Numbered from the stretch's first letter, positions 1 to 8,082 are shown. The stretch: 16,603 nt of DNA from an uncultured Acinetobacter sp. (GCA_946623365.1 CAMORE010000036.1:1-16603); one strand, 5' to 3'. Translations and numbers: made by a program. The notes: a model not told the origin generated them from the sequence alone.

Positions 1-524
1 TTATCTTCCGCTTCAAACTTGTCTAAATCAGCATTGCGAACAGTTGTAGAGAGAACTTCTTTTATTCCGTCAACAAAAGTTTTATGCTGCTCTTCCGATA
101 ATATTCCCGCTTTTGGAGCAAATTTTTGCATTCTGTTTGCAACAATCAAAGTTTTTACAGGGTCTTTGACTTCCTCCAAGCTCTGCACCATCTCTCTTAA
201 TTTTATACTGTCAGCCTGACATTCGGACGAAAGTCCTTTTCTTAAATCAGCGGCAGTTTTATCATCACCAAAGAATTCCATAATATTATGTTCGGAATCA
301 TTCTGTATTGCACAGGTAAATTGAGATAAGAAGCCTGCAACTTGTGTGCTTATCCTGTCATCAAGAGGCGGGTATTTATCAATTTGTTCAAGTAGTTTCG
401 CCTCGGCTCTAAGTCTGGCAAGCTCCGCCTGTCTTTGTCTTTCAAGTTCTCTTAGCCTTGCCATTTCCCTTTCACGCTGAGGATTTGATTTGAAATTAAT
501 AATTGAAATTCCGGTGATGTTCAT
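1..524 (-). CDS. Partial coiled-coil protein with N-terminal F-K-S tag
   Basis: This is the first 174 codons of a minus-strand gene that runs off the left edge; no stop is reached. The ATG at 524-522 lies 2 nt after the TAA of the preceding gene, with an AAGGAA about 8 nt upstream as ribosome site. The protein begins MNITGISIINFKSN, the same kind of tag as its neighbours. Residues about 14-48 are rich in R, E, A, L and Q (REREMARLRELERQRQ and onward) and look like a charged coiled coil. The rest is helical, with no motif I recognise. It lacks the ankyrin-like C-terminal domain of the other genes, at least in the visible part. Spacing and orientation make it the ninth gene of the cluster. The product is unknown; that it is a real gene is well supported by its start, ribosome site and context. 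Confidence 0.8.
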   Translation of the reverse strand, partial: MNITGISIINFKSNPQREREMARLRELERQRQAELARLRAEAKLLEQIDKYPPLDDRISTQVAGFLSQFTCAIQNDSEHNIMEFFGDDKTAADLRKGLSSECQADSIKLREMVQSLEEVKDPVKTLIVANRMQKFAPKAGILSEEQHKTFVDGIKEVLSTTVRNADLDKFEAED

Positions 525-526
525 TT

Positions 527-1786
527 TTATGATTCCTTTTTTATTTTTTGTAGTTCAGGTAAAAAGTTCGTCTGCATATATGTAATAAAGTTCATATCTT
601 TGCAGGTACTCAATGCTTTATTTATATCGTTATATAGTTGTTGTTTATTTAATAACGGAGAATTAAATCTTTTTTTGAGCTTTTCTGCTTTTGATACATC
701 GTGGCTCTGGATTATCGCTATCCAATTAGAAAAATCCCATTTTATATTATCGTCAACCATTTTTTTGAATTCTTTATCCTGAATATTTGGGTAAATATCA
801 TCCAGTTCAGGACTGTATGGAATAGCAGACGGGTCGTGTCGGGGTTCCTTATTCAACCTTTCAACTTCTTCATAAGGAGTGTTTATCAACCAACCGAAAG
901 GTTTTTTATACTCTATTGTATACTTTGAATTAAGGATCAAATTGAGAGCATCTTTATTTTCTGAAATTAAAACTTTTTCAATGCAGGAAATCCCATTTCC
1001 GTCTTTTTGGTTAAAATCCAAGTTCTGTTGACGTTGTAAATATTCTACAATTTTTGGATATATTTCATTATCAGGAACTACATCAAAAAACGCTGTTAAA
1101 AGAGTATTCCCATTCTTATCAATTTTATAATTAAAGAATTCTGCACTTTTTAATTCTTTTGGTTTGTTTTGCAAAATTCTTGCATAATTTTTTGGTTTAA
1201 ATAAATCATTTGTATCATAGTGTTTTATGAAATCTTTAAATTTCTTTCCCATTAAGCATTGTATTTCATCTAAAAAATGAACATCAGGGTTATATCTGTT
1301 GCTGTCACTTTTTACAATGTATTCTTCTGTAATTATTCCTGCAGGAGTAGGGTTGCCTTCTTCATCTTTTTCTCCTCTTTGGGTTGCTGCCTGAACAGAA
1401 AAGTCGTTATATTTTTTAAACATTATTGAACTTATTGTTGCAAAGGCAACAACTGCCCCGCCGAGAATACCGCCTGCAATTTGAATGAAACCGCCTGTTA
1501 AATTTGGTAAGTAATTAGTCAGCAAATAATTTGCACCGCCAAGGCCTGCTAATCCGCTTAAAAACAAAGTCGGCACATAAATTAGAGGTCCCCAGCAGCC
1601 TAAATCACGCTCTCTTGTTGTTTTAGTCTTCAGGGGTTTGATATAAACATCATATTGACCTAAACCATTCATATCCTCTGCAAACTGCCAAGTCTTTATT
1701 CCGCATTTTTTCTCAGCATTCTTAAGTGGTATTGTCCACCCGAAAGAAGTTTTATTAGAATTATTATCAACATTATTAATTCTCAT
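527..1786 (-). CDS. Membrane-hairpin protein with ankyrin-like C-terminal domain (paralogue H)
   Basis: A 419-aa protein of unknown function. I place the start at the ATG at 1786-1784, not at the in-frame ATG at 1828. AAGGGAAG sits 4 nt upstream of the inner ATG, nothing similar precedes the outer one, and the inner start gives the family-like N-terminus MRINNVDNN...TSFGW. It overlaps the end of the upstream gene by 11 nt, so translation is probably coupled. Residues about 64-90 and 97-122 are two glycine-rich hydrophobic segments separated by a short N/P loop, predicting a two-pass membrane hairpin. The soluble part from about residue 185 carries the domain shared across the cluster: a YDTNDLF motif, then ankyrin-like units (DKNGNTLLTAFFD at 223-235 and LDFNQKDGNGISCIEKV at 256-272), then YSPELDDIYPNIQDKEFKK and NSPLLNK. 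Residues about 294-322 are an insertion that the paralogues lack. Confidence 0.85.
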   Translation of the reverse strand: MRINNVDNNSNKTSFGWTIPLKNAEKKCGIKTWQFAEDMNGLGQYDVYIKPLKTKTTRERDLGCWGPLIYVPTLFLSGLAGLGGANYLLTNYLPNLTGGFIQIAGGILGGAVVAFATISSIMFKKYNDFSVQAATQRGEKDEEGNPTPAGIITEEYIVKSDSNRYNPDVHFLDEIQCLMGKKFKDFIKHYDTNDLFKPKNYARILQNKPKELKSAEFFNYKIDKNGNTLLTAFFDVVPDNEIYPKIVEYLQRQQNLDFNQKDGNGISCIEKVLISENKDALNLILNSKYTIEYKKPFGWLINTPYEEVERLNKEPRHDPSAIPYSPELDDIYPNIQDKEFKKMVDDNIKWDFSNWIAIIQSHDVSKAEKLKKRFNSPLLNKQQLYNDINKALSTCKDMNFITYMQTNFLPELQKIKKES

Positions 1787-3101
1787 TTTTCTTCCCTTCT
1801 CTCCATTTTTTACCGGTTGGTGTATCATATATTAATTGAGGGTAGTTTTTGCACATAAAAACTTCAAAATCTCTGTCATTCACCAACTCATCCATTATCC
1901 ATTCTGTTTGTGATTGAATAGCAGTTCTATCAAGCAATTCGGATTCTTCTATATAAGGAAGAATTTTATCCAATGCTTTTCCTGATTTTGCACGAAGAGC
2001 ATTTTCTAAATCTTGATATTTAAAATTTAATTTTTTTACTTTTTCTTTAAAATCTTTGTTCTGTATATTAACATAAATATCATTGAGTTCGGGAGTATAG
2101 TTAAACATAGTATACTTTGATGCAAAATCCAGAGCTTTTTCATTTTCAGCAAGCATTATTTTTTCTAATATAGAAATTCCCATATATCCCTTTTGGTTAA
2201 AATCTAAGTTTTTTTCTTTTGATAAAATATCGAGAATCTCGTCATAAGTTTTGGAATTTTTATCTGTGAGCGGAACATCAAAGAATTGGGTAAGCATTGT
2301 ATTTCCGATATTATCAATTTTGTGTTCAAAAATATGTTTGTCATTCGGACATTTTTCTTTTAGTTTTTGTAAAAGTTTTAAGTAGTTTTTAGCATCAAAC
2401 AGGTTATCTGTATCAAAATAAGATAAAACTTCTTTAAAGTCTTTTTCTTCTTTAATTATAATATTGCTGTTTGCAGCACTAATAATCCCGTCACAAGGTC
2501 TTGATTTAACATTCCCATCTACCCCAACTTTACGCATTGTAATTTCAATATCCGAAGTGTGTCCTTTAAGTGTTGCATTATCAATATCATTATCCTTAAT
2601 ATCAATATTTTGTCCGACTTGAATTTTTAGTTCGGGGATTTTTTTATATGATTGTTTATAGGAGCTTACACTTGCATATAAACTGCTTGATATTAATCCT
2701 ACAAGAACACAATAAAATGGTAATCCTATCTGAGAATACGGCAATTGCGATAATATGGCATCCGGTAAAAGTGCTATAGTCCCTCCAACTGCTGTACCTA
2801 ATATTGCGGCTTTTTTAAATATCTTGCCTATTATTGAATTAAATTCATCAAAAGTTATTCCAAAATGTCTGAATTTATATTTCTTTTTTCCTGTGGTGCA
2901 AAGAACTTCAAATTTATCTGCTGCACGCTTTATATCAAAATCTCCTAAAAGCTCTTGCTTTGTAAAATGTGTTTCTTTTAAAGTTTTGGGAGAAACATGC
3001 AAGCCGGAAAAAATTGGTGCAAAATTCTCCCTCGCCCTGCGGGAGAGGGTCGGAGTGAGGGGATAACCCTCATTATTTAATTGTATTTTACCTGCTTTCA
3101 T
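1776..3101 (-). CDS. Membrane-hairpin protein with ankyrin-like C-terminal domain (paralogue G)
   Basis: A 441-aa protein of unknown function, closest by eye to the 389-aa gene just upstream: both share FSGLHVSxxTLK followed by a conserved LLxxxxIxxAAxKxxVL stretch. Its start is ATG at 3101-3099 with AAGGAA 4 nt upstream. Residues 14-25 (PLTPTLSRRARE) are encoded by a palindromic dispersed repeat inserted between the usual N-terminal tag and the FSGL motif. Two hydrophobic segments at about 94-114 and 120-145 predict a membrane hairpin. A beta-rich stretch follows (KIQVGQNIDI), then the shared domain from about residue 222: FDTDNLF, the ankyrin-like DNIGNTMLTQFFDV and LDFNQKGYMGISILEKI, then YTPELNDIYVNIQNKDFKEK. 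The tail DRTAIQSQTEW diverges where paralogues have SPLCDK. The coding end contains the ribosome site of the next gene. Confidence 0.88.
   Translation of the reverse strand: MKAGKIQLNNEGYPLTPTLSRRARENFAPIFSGLHVSPKTLKETHFTKQELLGDFDIKRAADKFEVLCTTGKKKYKFRHFGITFDEFNSIIGKIFKKAAILGTAVGGTIALLPDAILSQLPYSQIGLPFYCVLVGLISSSLYASVSSYKQSYKKIPELKIQVGQNIDIKDNDIDNATLKGHTSDIEITMRKVGVDGNVKSRPCDGIISAANSNIIIKEEKDFKEVLSYFDTDNLFDAKNYLKLLQKLKEKCPNDKHIFEHKIDNIGNTMLTQFFDVPLTDKNSKTYDEILDILSKEKNLDFNQKGYMGISILEKIMLAENEKALDFASKYTMFNYTPELNDIYVNIQNKDFKEKVKKLNFKYQDLENALRAKSGKALDKILPYIEESELLDRTAIQSQTEWIMDELVNDRDFEVFMCKNYPQLIYDTPTGKKWREGKKNEN
1791..1798 (-). promoter_or_regulatory. Ribosome binding site that decides the start of paralogue H
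   Basis: AAGGGAAG on the minus strand, 4 nt before the ATG at 1786 and inside the last codons of paralogue G. It supports the shorter reading of H over the ATG at 1828. Confidence 0.6.
3029..3062 (-). repeat. In-frame palindromic dispersed repeat in paralogue G
   Basis: A GC-rich 34-bp block in AT-rich surroundings. CCCTCGCCC (3029-3037) and GGGAGAGGG (3041-3049) pair around a TGC loop with a single mismatch, followed by a GGAGTGAGGGG flank. Read in the host frame on the minus strand it gives PLTPTLSRRARE. Peptides of this sort (PLTPTLS, PLTPNPSPSRGE) are a known translation product of a palindromic repeat scattered through many bacterial genomes. Two related copies lie in the ATPase gene of this window in the same orientation. 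The host frame stays open. Confidence 0.75.
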
Positions 3102-3144
3102 ATTTTCCTTTTTATTTGTCGCTTTGGTATGCCCAATCTAAATT

Positions 3145-4314
3145 CTATATTTCTTTATTCATCCAAACATCAGGTATATACTTTTTAGGATCAACAAATT
3201 CGCTATAGTATTTGTGTATGTATTCTCTTCTTGACCTTCTGTTCTTTAAAAGTTTTTCTATTTGTTCAGCAAGTCTATGTCTGTCACAAAGAGGAGAATT
3301 CAATTGATATTTGAGAGATGTAAGAGCTTGATATGCATCTAATTTTACAGCTTGCAGAATATCAACAAATTTAAACTTAATATCTGCATCATTAAGTCTT
3401 TTTTTGAAGTTTTCATCCTGAATATGGTTATATAAAATTTCAATTTCCGGTGAATAATCAAATTCCATACCGCAAATGAGAGGCAAAACTCGTATGTTTT
3501 CGGAGTTTATAATTTTTTCAATACAAGATATTCCGTTTCCGTCTTTTTGATTGTAGTTTATTCCTTTTACATTTTTAAGAATATTTAAAATTTCTCCGTA
3601 TTCTTTTTGATTTTCTTCTGTCGGAATGACATCAAAGAACTGTGTCAGCATAGTGTTACCCTGTTTATCAATAGGTCTGTTGAAGAATGCTCTACCGCCC
3701 AAGATTTCTATATCTGCTTGCTTTAGTGCATCGAGATATTTTCTTGCAGAGAATAAATCATCCGTATCATATTCTCTCACTTTATGTTTAAACGCTGTTA
3801 TTTCAGCTTCTTTAACTTCTTGCACCAAAGGTACATATACATTTGCCCCGGTTACTACATGTATATTTGTTCCGCAATTTTGGATGTAATCTTCATTCTC
3901 GTCAACACCCTTTCCTGCTTGTATAATAATTTCTTTTACAGGTTTATATTTGTGTCTGTCATATAAAAAATTTAATCCTAACGTACCGAAAGCCGGTATA
4001 AAAACAAATGGTGCAAAACTGAAAATTCCGGCAGTAGCAGCTCCTGTCAGCAAACCTATTATGCCACCGGTTATTCCTGCAAGCATACTTGTTCCTATTG
4101 TTCTAAAATATGTATTCATAGGATACCAAGGATCGTATTTCTCAACATCCCGATTTCCGGCTCTTACAAGAACATCATATTTTTCTGCAGCCTCACGAAT
4201 AGACGGATTATTTAAAAGATCTTTTCTTGTGCATCCGATAGCCTTCAATGTTTGTTTAGAAACATGCAAGCCGCTAAAATTAGTATTATAACTGTTAATT
4301 GAATTTACTTGCAT
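3145..4314 (-). CDS. Membrane-hairpin protein with ankyrin-like C-terminal domain (paralogue F)
   Basis: A 389-aa protein of unknown function. Its ATG shares one base with the TAA of the ATPase gene (TAATG), indicating translational coupling to it. The tag is MQVNSINSYNTNFSGLHV, and FSGLHVSKQTLK matches paralogue G. Residues about 73-117 are a Gly/Ala/Phe-rich hydrophobic stretch long enough for two membrane helices with a tight turn, followed by the positive YDRHKYK. A short beta-like region follows (IIIQAGKGVDENED), then the shared domain from about residue 180: YDTDDLFSARKYLDAL, DKQGNTMLTQFFDV, INYNQKDGNGISCIEKI, YSPEIEILYNHIQDENFKK and QLNSPLCDR. The C-terminus is basic. The gene stops at TAG; the same frame stays open for ten more codons to a TAA, so a recent C-terminal shortening is possible but unproven. 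Confidence 0.88.
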   Translation of the reverse strand: MQVNSINSYNTNFSGLHVSKQTLKAIGCTRKDLLNNPSIREAAEKYDVLVRAGNRDVEKYDPWYPMNTYFRTIGTSMLAGITGGIIGLLTGAATAGIFSFAPFVFIPAFGTLGLNFLYDRHKYKPVKEIIIQAGKGVDENEDYIQNCGTNIHVVTGANVYVPLVQEVKEAEITAFKHKVREYDTDDLFSARKYLDALKQADIEILGGRAFFNRPIDKQGNTMLTQFFDVIPTEENQKEYGEILNILKNVKGINYNQKDGNGISCIEKIINSENIRVLPLICGMEFDYSPEIEILYNHIQDENFKKRLNDADIKFKFVDILQAVKLDAYQALTSLKYQLNSPLCDRHRLAEQIEKLLKNRRSRREYIHKYYSEFVDPKKYIPDVWMNKEI

Positions 4315-7300
4315 TATTTAATTACCTTCTTAAACGCATCAATTACTGCCTGCTCATTTACTCCTTGCTTATGTCTGATTGATTGAGAAACAAGTTTATT
4401 GAGAGTATCCGTTATTTTTCCGATTGATAATCCGTCAGAAAGTGCAACGAGTTCTGCTATTACCCCTGCCGTTAAGACTGATGCAAGAATTGGCTTATTA
4501 TCACGTAATTTTTCAAACAGATTTTTTCTGCCCTCTTCATCAGGGTTATCAACGTGAATTACAGTTCCCATTCTGCGTGGGTTGCCGACGATTTCTTGGT
4601 TAACCATATCTATGTGGTTTGTTGCTCCTGTTAGGATTATTCCATTTTCGGAAGCATTGTTCATCAATTCTTTATACGTATTAACTTCTTCAAGTTCATG
4701 TTTTTCTCTGGCAGTTCTCGGGAAGAATTTTTCTGCTTCATCAAAGAATAACATTACGGGCTTTTTGATAATTTTTGACTGAAGTTTTAATTTTTCAAAT
4801 ATTTCACTTACATTTCTTGCAATAGCGTGAATAAATGATGAATCATGCATTTTTGAATAATCCATCTTATAGAGAGGAATATCCATTTGGCGTGCAAGTG
4901 TTTCAATTATTGTTGTTTTACCTGTCCCCGGAGGACCTTCTAACATAACACCACCGGGAAGGTCAATTTTGTTTTCTTTAAAGATTTTTCTGACTTCAGG
5001 ATCCCAGATATCAATAATGTTTTCTTCAAGTTGTTTCTTGACTTCTTCCATTCCGCCGAGTTCATCTAATGTTTGGAAAGCATTTGCCCCATAGGTGTGG
5101 GCATTCAATCCTGCTTTGTTGCAAAATTCAGCCATCTGACGTTTTGTATTAATATCAAGTGCAATTTTTATTGCTTCGTCAAAATCTTTATCTTCAAGAA
5201 TTTTCATTCTCTTTGCATCATTCAGGACATTAACGATATCTGACATTGAGCTTCCGTCAAACTCTTTGGCAAGTTTATTTACATATTCCTGATTTTCGGA
5301 AAGTTCTTTTGTAAATCCTGTTTTAGCAAGAGTCATTTTAATAACGTCTGCTCTTTCAGCTAAAATCGGGTTATGGAACGGAATCCAGTTTCCTAATCTT
5401 CCTCTGCGCTTGAGTGCTGAGTCAACATTTGAAATATCATTTGTTGCTGCGATTAGAATATATCCCATCTCAGACGGATTATTGAATTCCTGAAGCAGAG
5501 TATCCACAAGCTCTTTATTGTGTTGAGCAGCACCTTCCCTTTCGCTTCCGAGGGAGTCAAATTCATCCAAGAACCATACAGACATCTCGCCTGTTGCTTT
5601 ATATTTATCTCTCAATTGTTGAGCTAATTTTCTTATTGCTTTGCTTTCTTCGTGAACGTAAGAAGTTGCTATATCAGAAAGTTTAGTTTCGTAGTATGGC
5701 AAACCGAGTTCTCTTGCTAATGTTTTTGCGGTTAAAGTTTTACCATTTCCTGCAGGGCCGTAGAAAATAGCTCCGTCCGGAATAGCTGCGTTACCCAATT
5801 CCGCTCTTAATAAGTCATATTTTTTCATCGGCTCTACATACATTTTTCTGAGCATATCTTTTATTTCAGGCATACCACCTATATCATCTAAAGATTTTGG
5901 TTCATCTTCGGTTACCGGAACACGCTTCATAACAGTATCATACTGTCCCGTGATATTATTTTTATCAACGGGAGTCATTCCTCTTTCTGCCGTAAATTCT
6001 TTGAGTTCAGTGAGAGCAAGCTCCCTTGAAACATTATCATTGGAATTTGAAACAGCTGTTCTTGCTGATTCATCAAGTACCCTGTCAATATCAGCATAAT
6101 TAAATCCGTCCATAAGTTCGGCAAGTTCATTAATTGTATTATCGTTTTTTAATTCTCTAAACAAATGTTTATCACCAAAATATTGGAGTAGATAAGTTTT
6201 CCTGTCCTCTAAAGTCGGTTTTTGAACCTCTAAAATTTTGTCTAAAAGCCCTGATTTCTTGAAAGATTTGCAGACATTTTCTTTGTCATCTGTTGTTGCA
6301 ATAAGAAGCGCACCTTTTTTACCGCACTCATTCATTACGAGACGGAAGTTTCTTTCTGCAAGCGCAGAGTTTTGGTCATTAAAGAACTTATCAAAGCCCT
6401 GAATAAGAATAATAGTTTTGACGCCTTTTTCTTTATAATGTTTTTCGATATCTTTCATCATCGGCTTAAGTGTTTCTAAGTCCATAACCTGTAAAATCGG
6501 CATTCCTGTTTCGGAAGCGGTTGCTTTTACAACGCTGACTGCATCTGCAACGGAGGAGAGCAAAATCCCGTTTGGAATATCAACATTATTGGCTTTTAAT
6601 GTAACATTTACCCCTTGTTCATTCAGCGGAGTAATTACATTTTCCTTAAACTCACGTTTAATATTTTCCAAACCGATAATATCATCAATGCTGACAGGAT
6701 CTTCCGGTTTAAGCTCCATTATCGGATAGTTTTTGTAACTGTCAGGAAGCTCTGTAACTTTTCGTTTCTTTTCATTTGCAATCGCTTCGTTTGTTGTTAT
6801 AACTTCTTCGTAATCTTCTTGCTTTGCAATAGAATTCCCCTCGCCCACAACATCAATTGGGTGGGAGAGGGTGTCCGTTAGGACGGGTGAGAGAACTTCT
6901 TTTACCTCTGCAAGTTCTGTTGATGAATTTTGCGGGAGTTCGGTTAAAGCATGCTCTTGCTCTGTATTTACCCCTACCCCTTCGACTTCTTCAAATGCAT
7001 CAAAGTAATCAACTTTTTTTGTATTTTGTATTTCATTTTCTGCTTTTCTAACAGCATCATGTATGTGCGTATACATTGTCGGTTCTTTTACTGTTTCTAA
7101 GACGGTTTTTCCCTGATATTTAATTTCTGCCAATTTTTTTATTGCTTCGGGAGAAACGTTAGGATTATGTACTATAGATGCAACTGCACCTAAAACATCA
7201 GAGTCTGCCCAAGTATGAAATATTGTTTTTCCTGTATCTTCATCTACAGCACCATCGGTGACACCTTTCATTAAAACTTTTCCTTCTGAAGGGTTTTGTT

Positions 7301-8030
7301 GACGAAAAATGAGCAATTTAGCACTAAGTTCACAACCTTTTTCAATACCTTTTTCAATATCGTTTTCACAACCATTTTCAAAATTACATTTATCAGCTAT
7401 TTCTTTCCAAATTCTATATGCTTCTTTTTTTTCTATTGTATCATTTAAATGCGCATATTTTCTTGGTTTGACATCAACTTGTCCGATATTTAATCTTGCA
7501 GCAGCAACTTTTGCATCTTCTTTTCTGGCTCCTGATTTACCTTCCTGATTTTGTTTCACGGGTTCTTTTGTCGATTCTTGTTTTTGTGAAGGAGTAATTT
7601 CCCCCTCGCCCCTTGAGGGCGAAGGGTTAGGGGTGAGGGGGCTTTCATATTTACCCCCGCCCTTTTCTTCATCCGTTAAATCAGCATAGTGCTTGGCATT
7701 TCTGGCTTGAAGCATATTAGCCATTCTCATATCTTGAGCTATATCAAGCGGGGTTTTGCCTTCATAAGGAATATTTATAACATCTCTGCATAATTGCGGT
7801 TTTGCACAAATAAAGTTGATTGCTGTTGAAAGGTTTTGTTCAACAAGAATGTAAAAAAGAGTTTTCCCCGTCTCTTTATCAACAACAGACGGGTTAAGTT
7901 TATTCTTTCTTATTGCGTCAAGAAGTTCATTTTCAGGAGGTATGTCTAATGCCCGAAATGTTGGTTGTGTGACTCGCTTTTTGCTAGCCTTGCGGTATTG
8001 CGGAGTTGTAATTAAATTGTATATTTGCAT
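4314..8030 (-). CDS. Triple-AAA+ ATPase with ankyrin-like N-terminal modules
   Basis: A 1238-aa AAA+ ATPase of the classical Cdc48/FtsH-like clade, a type that threads or remodels proteins using ATP. The tag MQIYNL...PTFRAL is followed by two copies of an ankyrin-like module (about residues 33-115 and 255-335), each with D-x-[DE]-TGKT-x-F and a later [YQ]-x-GKT-x-L. AAA1 (about 445-690) is dead: from G488, where a Walker A should lie, it reads GILLSSVADAVS, and Walker B reads ILIQGFDK. AAA2 (about 715-985) has GPAGNGKT at 758-765, FLDEFD with D822-E823, sensor ATND and RRGR. AAA3 (about 990-1238) has GPPGTGKT at 1032-1039, FFDEAEK with D1097-E1098, ATNH and NPRRMG. Pore-loop aromatics are present (Y791 in SYVHE, F1066 in SFIHA), with His where Gly is usual. 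Linkers at 130-144 and 380-398 are encoded by palindromic repeats. AAGGAA lies about 10 nt before the ATG. The AAA+ assignment is firm; substrate and pathway are unknown. Confidence 0.95.
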   Translation of the reverse strand: MQIYNLITTPQYRKASKKRVTQPTFRALDIPPENELLDAIRKNKLNPSVVDKETGKTLFYILVEQNLSTAINFICAKPQLCRDVINIPYEGKTPLDIAQDMRMANMLQARNAKHYADLTDEEKGGGKYESPLTPNPSPSRGEGEITPSQKQESTKEPVKQNQEGKSGARKEDAKVAAARLNIGQVDVKPRKYAHLNDTIEKKEAYRIWKEIADKCNFENGCENDIEKGIEKGCELSAKLLIFRQQNPSEGKVLMKGVTDGAVDEDTGKTIFHTWADSDVLGAVASIVHNPNVSPEAIKKLAEIKYQGKTVLETVKEPTMYTHIHDAVRKAENEIQNTKKVDYFDAFEEVEGVGVNTEQEHALTELPQNSSTELAEVKEVLSPVLTDTLSHPIDVVGEGNSIAKQEDYEEVITTNEAIANEKKRKVTELPDSYKNYPIMELKPEDPVSIDDIIGLENIKREFKENVITPLNEQGVNVTLKANNVDIPNGILLSSVADAVSVVKATASETGMPILQVMDLETLKPMMKDIEKHYKEKGVKTIILIQGFDKFFNDQNSALAERNFRLVMNECGKKGALLIATTDDKENVCKSFKKSGLLDKILEVQKPTLEDRKTYLLQYFGDKHLFRELKNDNTINELAELMDGFNYADIDRVLDESARTAVSNSNDNVSRELALTELKEFTAERGMTPVDKNNITGQYDTVMKRVPVTEDEPKSLDDIGGMPEIKDMLRKMYVEPMKKYDLLRAELGNAAIPDGAIFYGPAGNGKTLTAKTLARELGLPYYETKLSDIATSYVHEESKAIRKLAQQLRDKYKATGEMSVWFLDEFDSLGSEREGAAQHNKELVDTLLQEFNNPSEMGYILIAATNDISNVDSALKRRGRLGNWIPFHNPILAERADVIKMTLAKTGFTKELSENQEYVNKLAKEFDGSSMSDIVNVLNDAKRMKILEDKDFDEAIKIALDINTKRQMAEFCNKAGLNAHTYGANAFQTLDELGGMEEVKKQLEENIIDIWDPEVRKIFKENKIDLPGGVMLEGPPGTGKTTIIETLARQMDIPLYKMDYSKMHDSSFIHAIARNVSEIFEKLKLQSKIIKKPVMLFFDEAEKFFPRTAREKHELEEVNTYKELMNNASENGIILTGATNHIDMVNQEIVGNPRRMGTVIHVDNPDEEGRKNLFEKLRDNKPILASVLTAGVIAELVALSDGLSIGKITDTLNKLVSQSIRHKQGVNEQAVIDAFKKVIK
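6837..6892 (-). repeat. In-frame palindromic dispersed repeat in ATPase linker, copy 1
   Basis: CCCTCGCCCAC (6838-6848) and GTGGGAGAGGG (6861-6871) pair over 11 bp with one mismatch around a 12-nt loop. A second small hairpin follows (GTCC-GTTA-GGAC at 6873-6884), then GGGTGAGAG. In the host frame it encodes residues about 380-398 (LSPVLTDTLSHPIDVVGEGN), a low-complexity linker just before the degenerate AAA1 domain. It has the same orientation as the other two copies and the same frame through the CTCTCCC core. Confidence 0.65.
7601..7641 (-). repeat. In-frame palindromic dispersed repeat in ATPase linker, copy 2
   Basis: CCCTCGCCC and GGGCGAAGGG pair around CTTGA with one bulged base, followed by a GGGGTGAGGGGG flank. 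The host-frame peptide is PLTPNPSPSRGEGE (about residues 131-144), the classic peptide read from this repeat class. It lies between the two ankyrin-like modules of the ATPase, in a stretch otherwise rich in K, E, Q, P and S that looks disordered, so the insertion is probably structurally neutral. Confidence 0.78.
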
Positions 8031-8051
8031 GCTATTTATATTCCTTTTTTA

Positions 8052-8082
8052 TTACTAAAACCTATAAAAATTTTTTTTGCTA
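8052..8082 (-). promoter_or_regulatory. Shared leader block upstream of the ATPase gene
   Basis: On the minus strand this reads TAGC, eight A, five T, then ATAGGTTTTAGTAA, ending about 22 nt before the ATPase ATG. The same block (TAGC, six A, seven T, then a T-rich TTTAGTTA) lies at 15879-15910 upstream of the first gene, about 80% identical by eye with small indels. No other gene in the window has it. A possible minus-strand promoter spans it: TTAACA, an 18-nt spacer, then TATAGG. It may be a promoter, a bent A/T tract that activates one, or a leader regulatory site. Confidence 0.5.

Noticed and set aside
3102..3144. Stop-codon readthrough of gene F (TAG followed by ten open codons, NLDWAYQSDK)
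   Set aside because: Ten open codons are common by chance. The stop of gene D is also TAG but is followed by another stop one codon later, so there is no pattern pointing to recoding.
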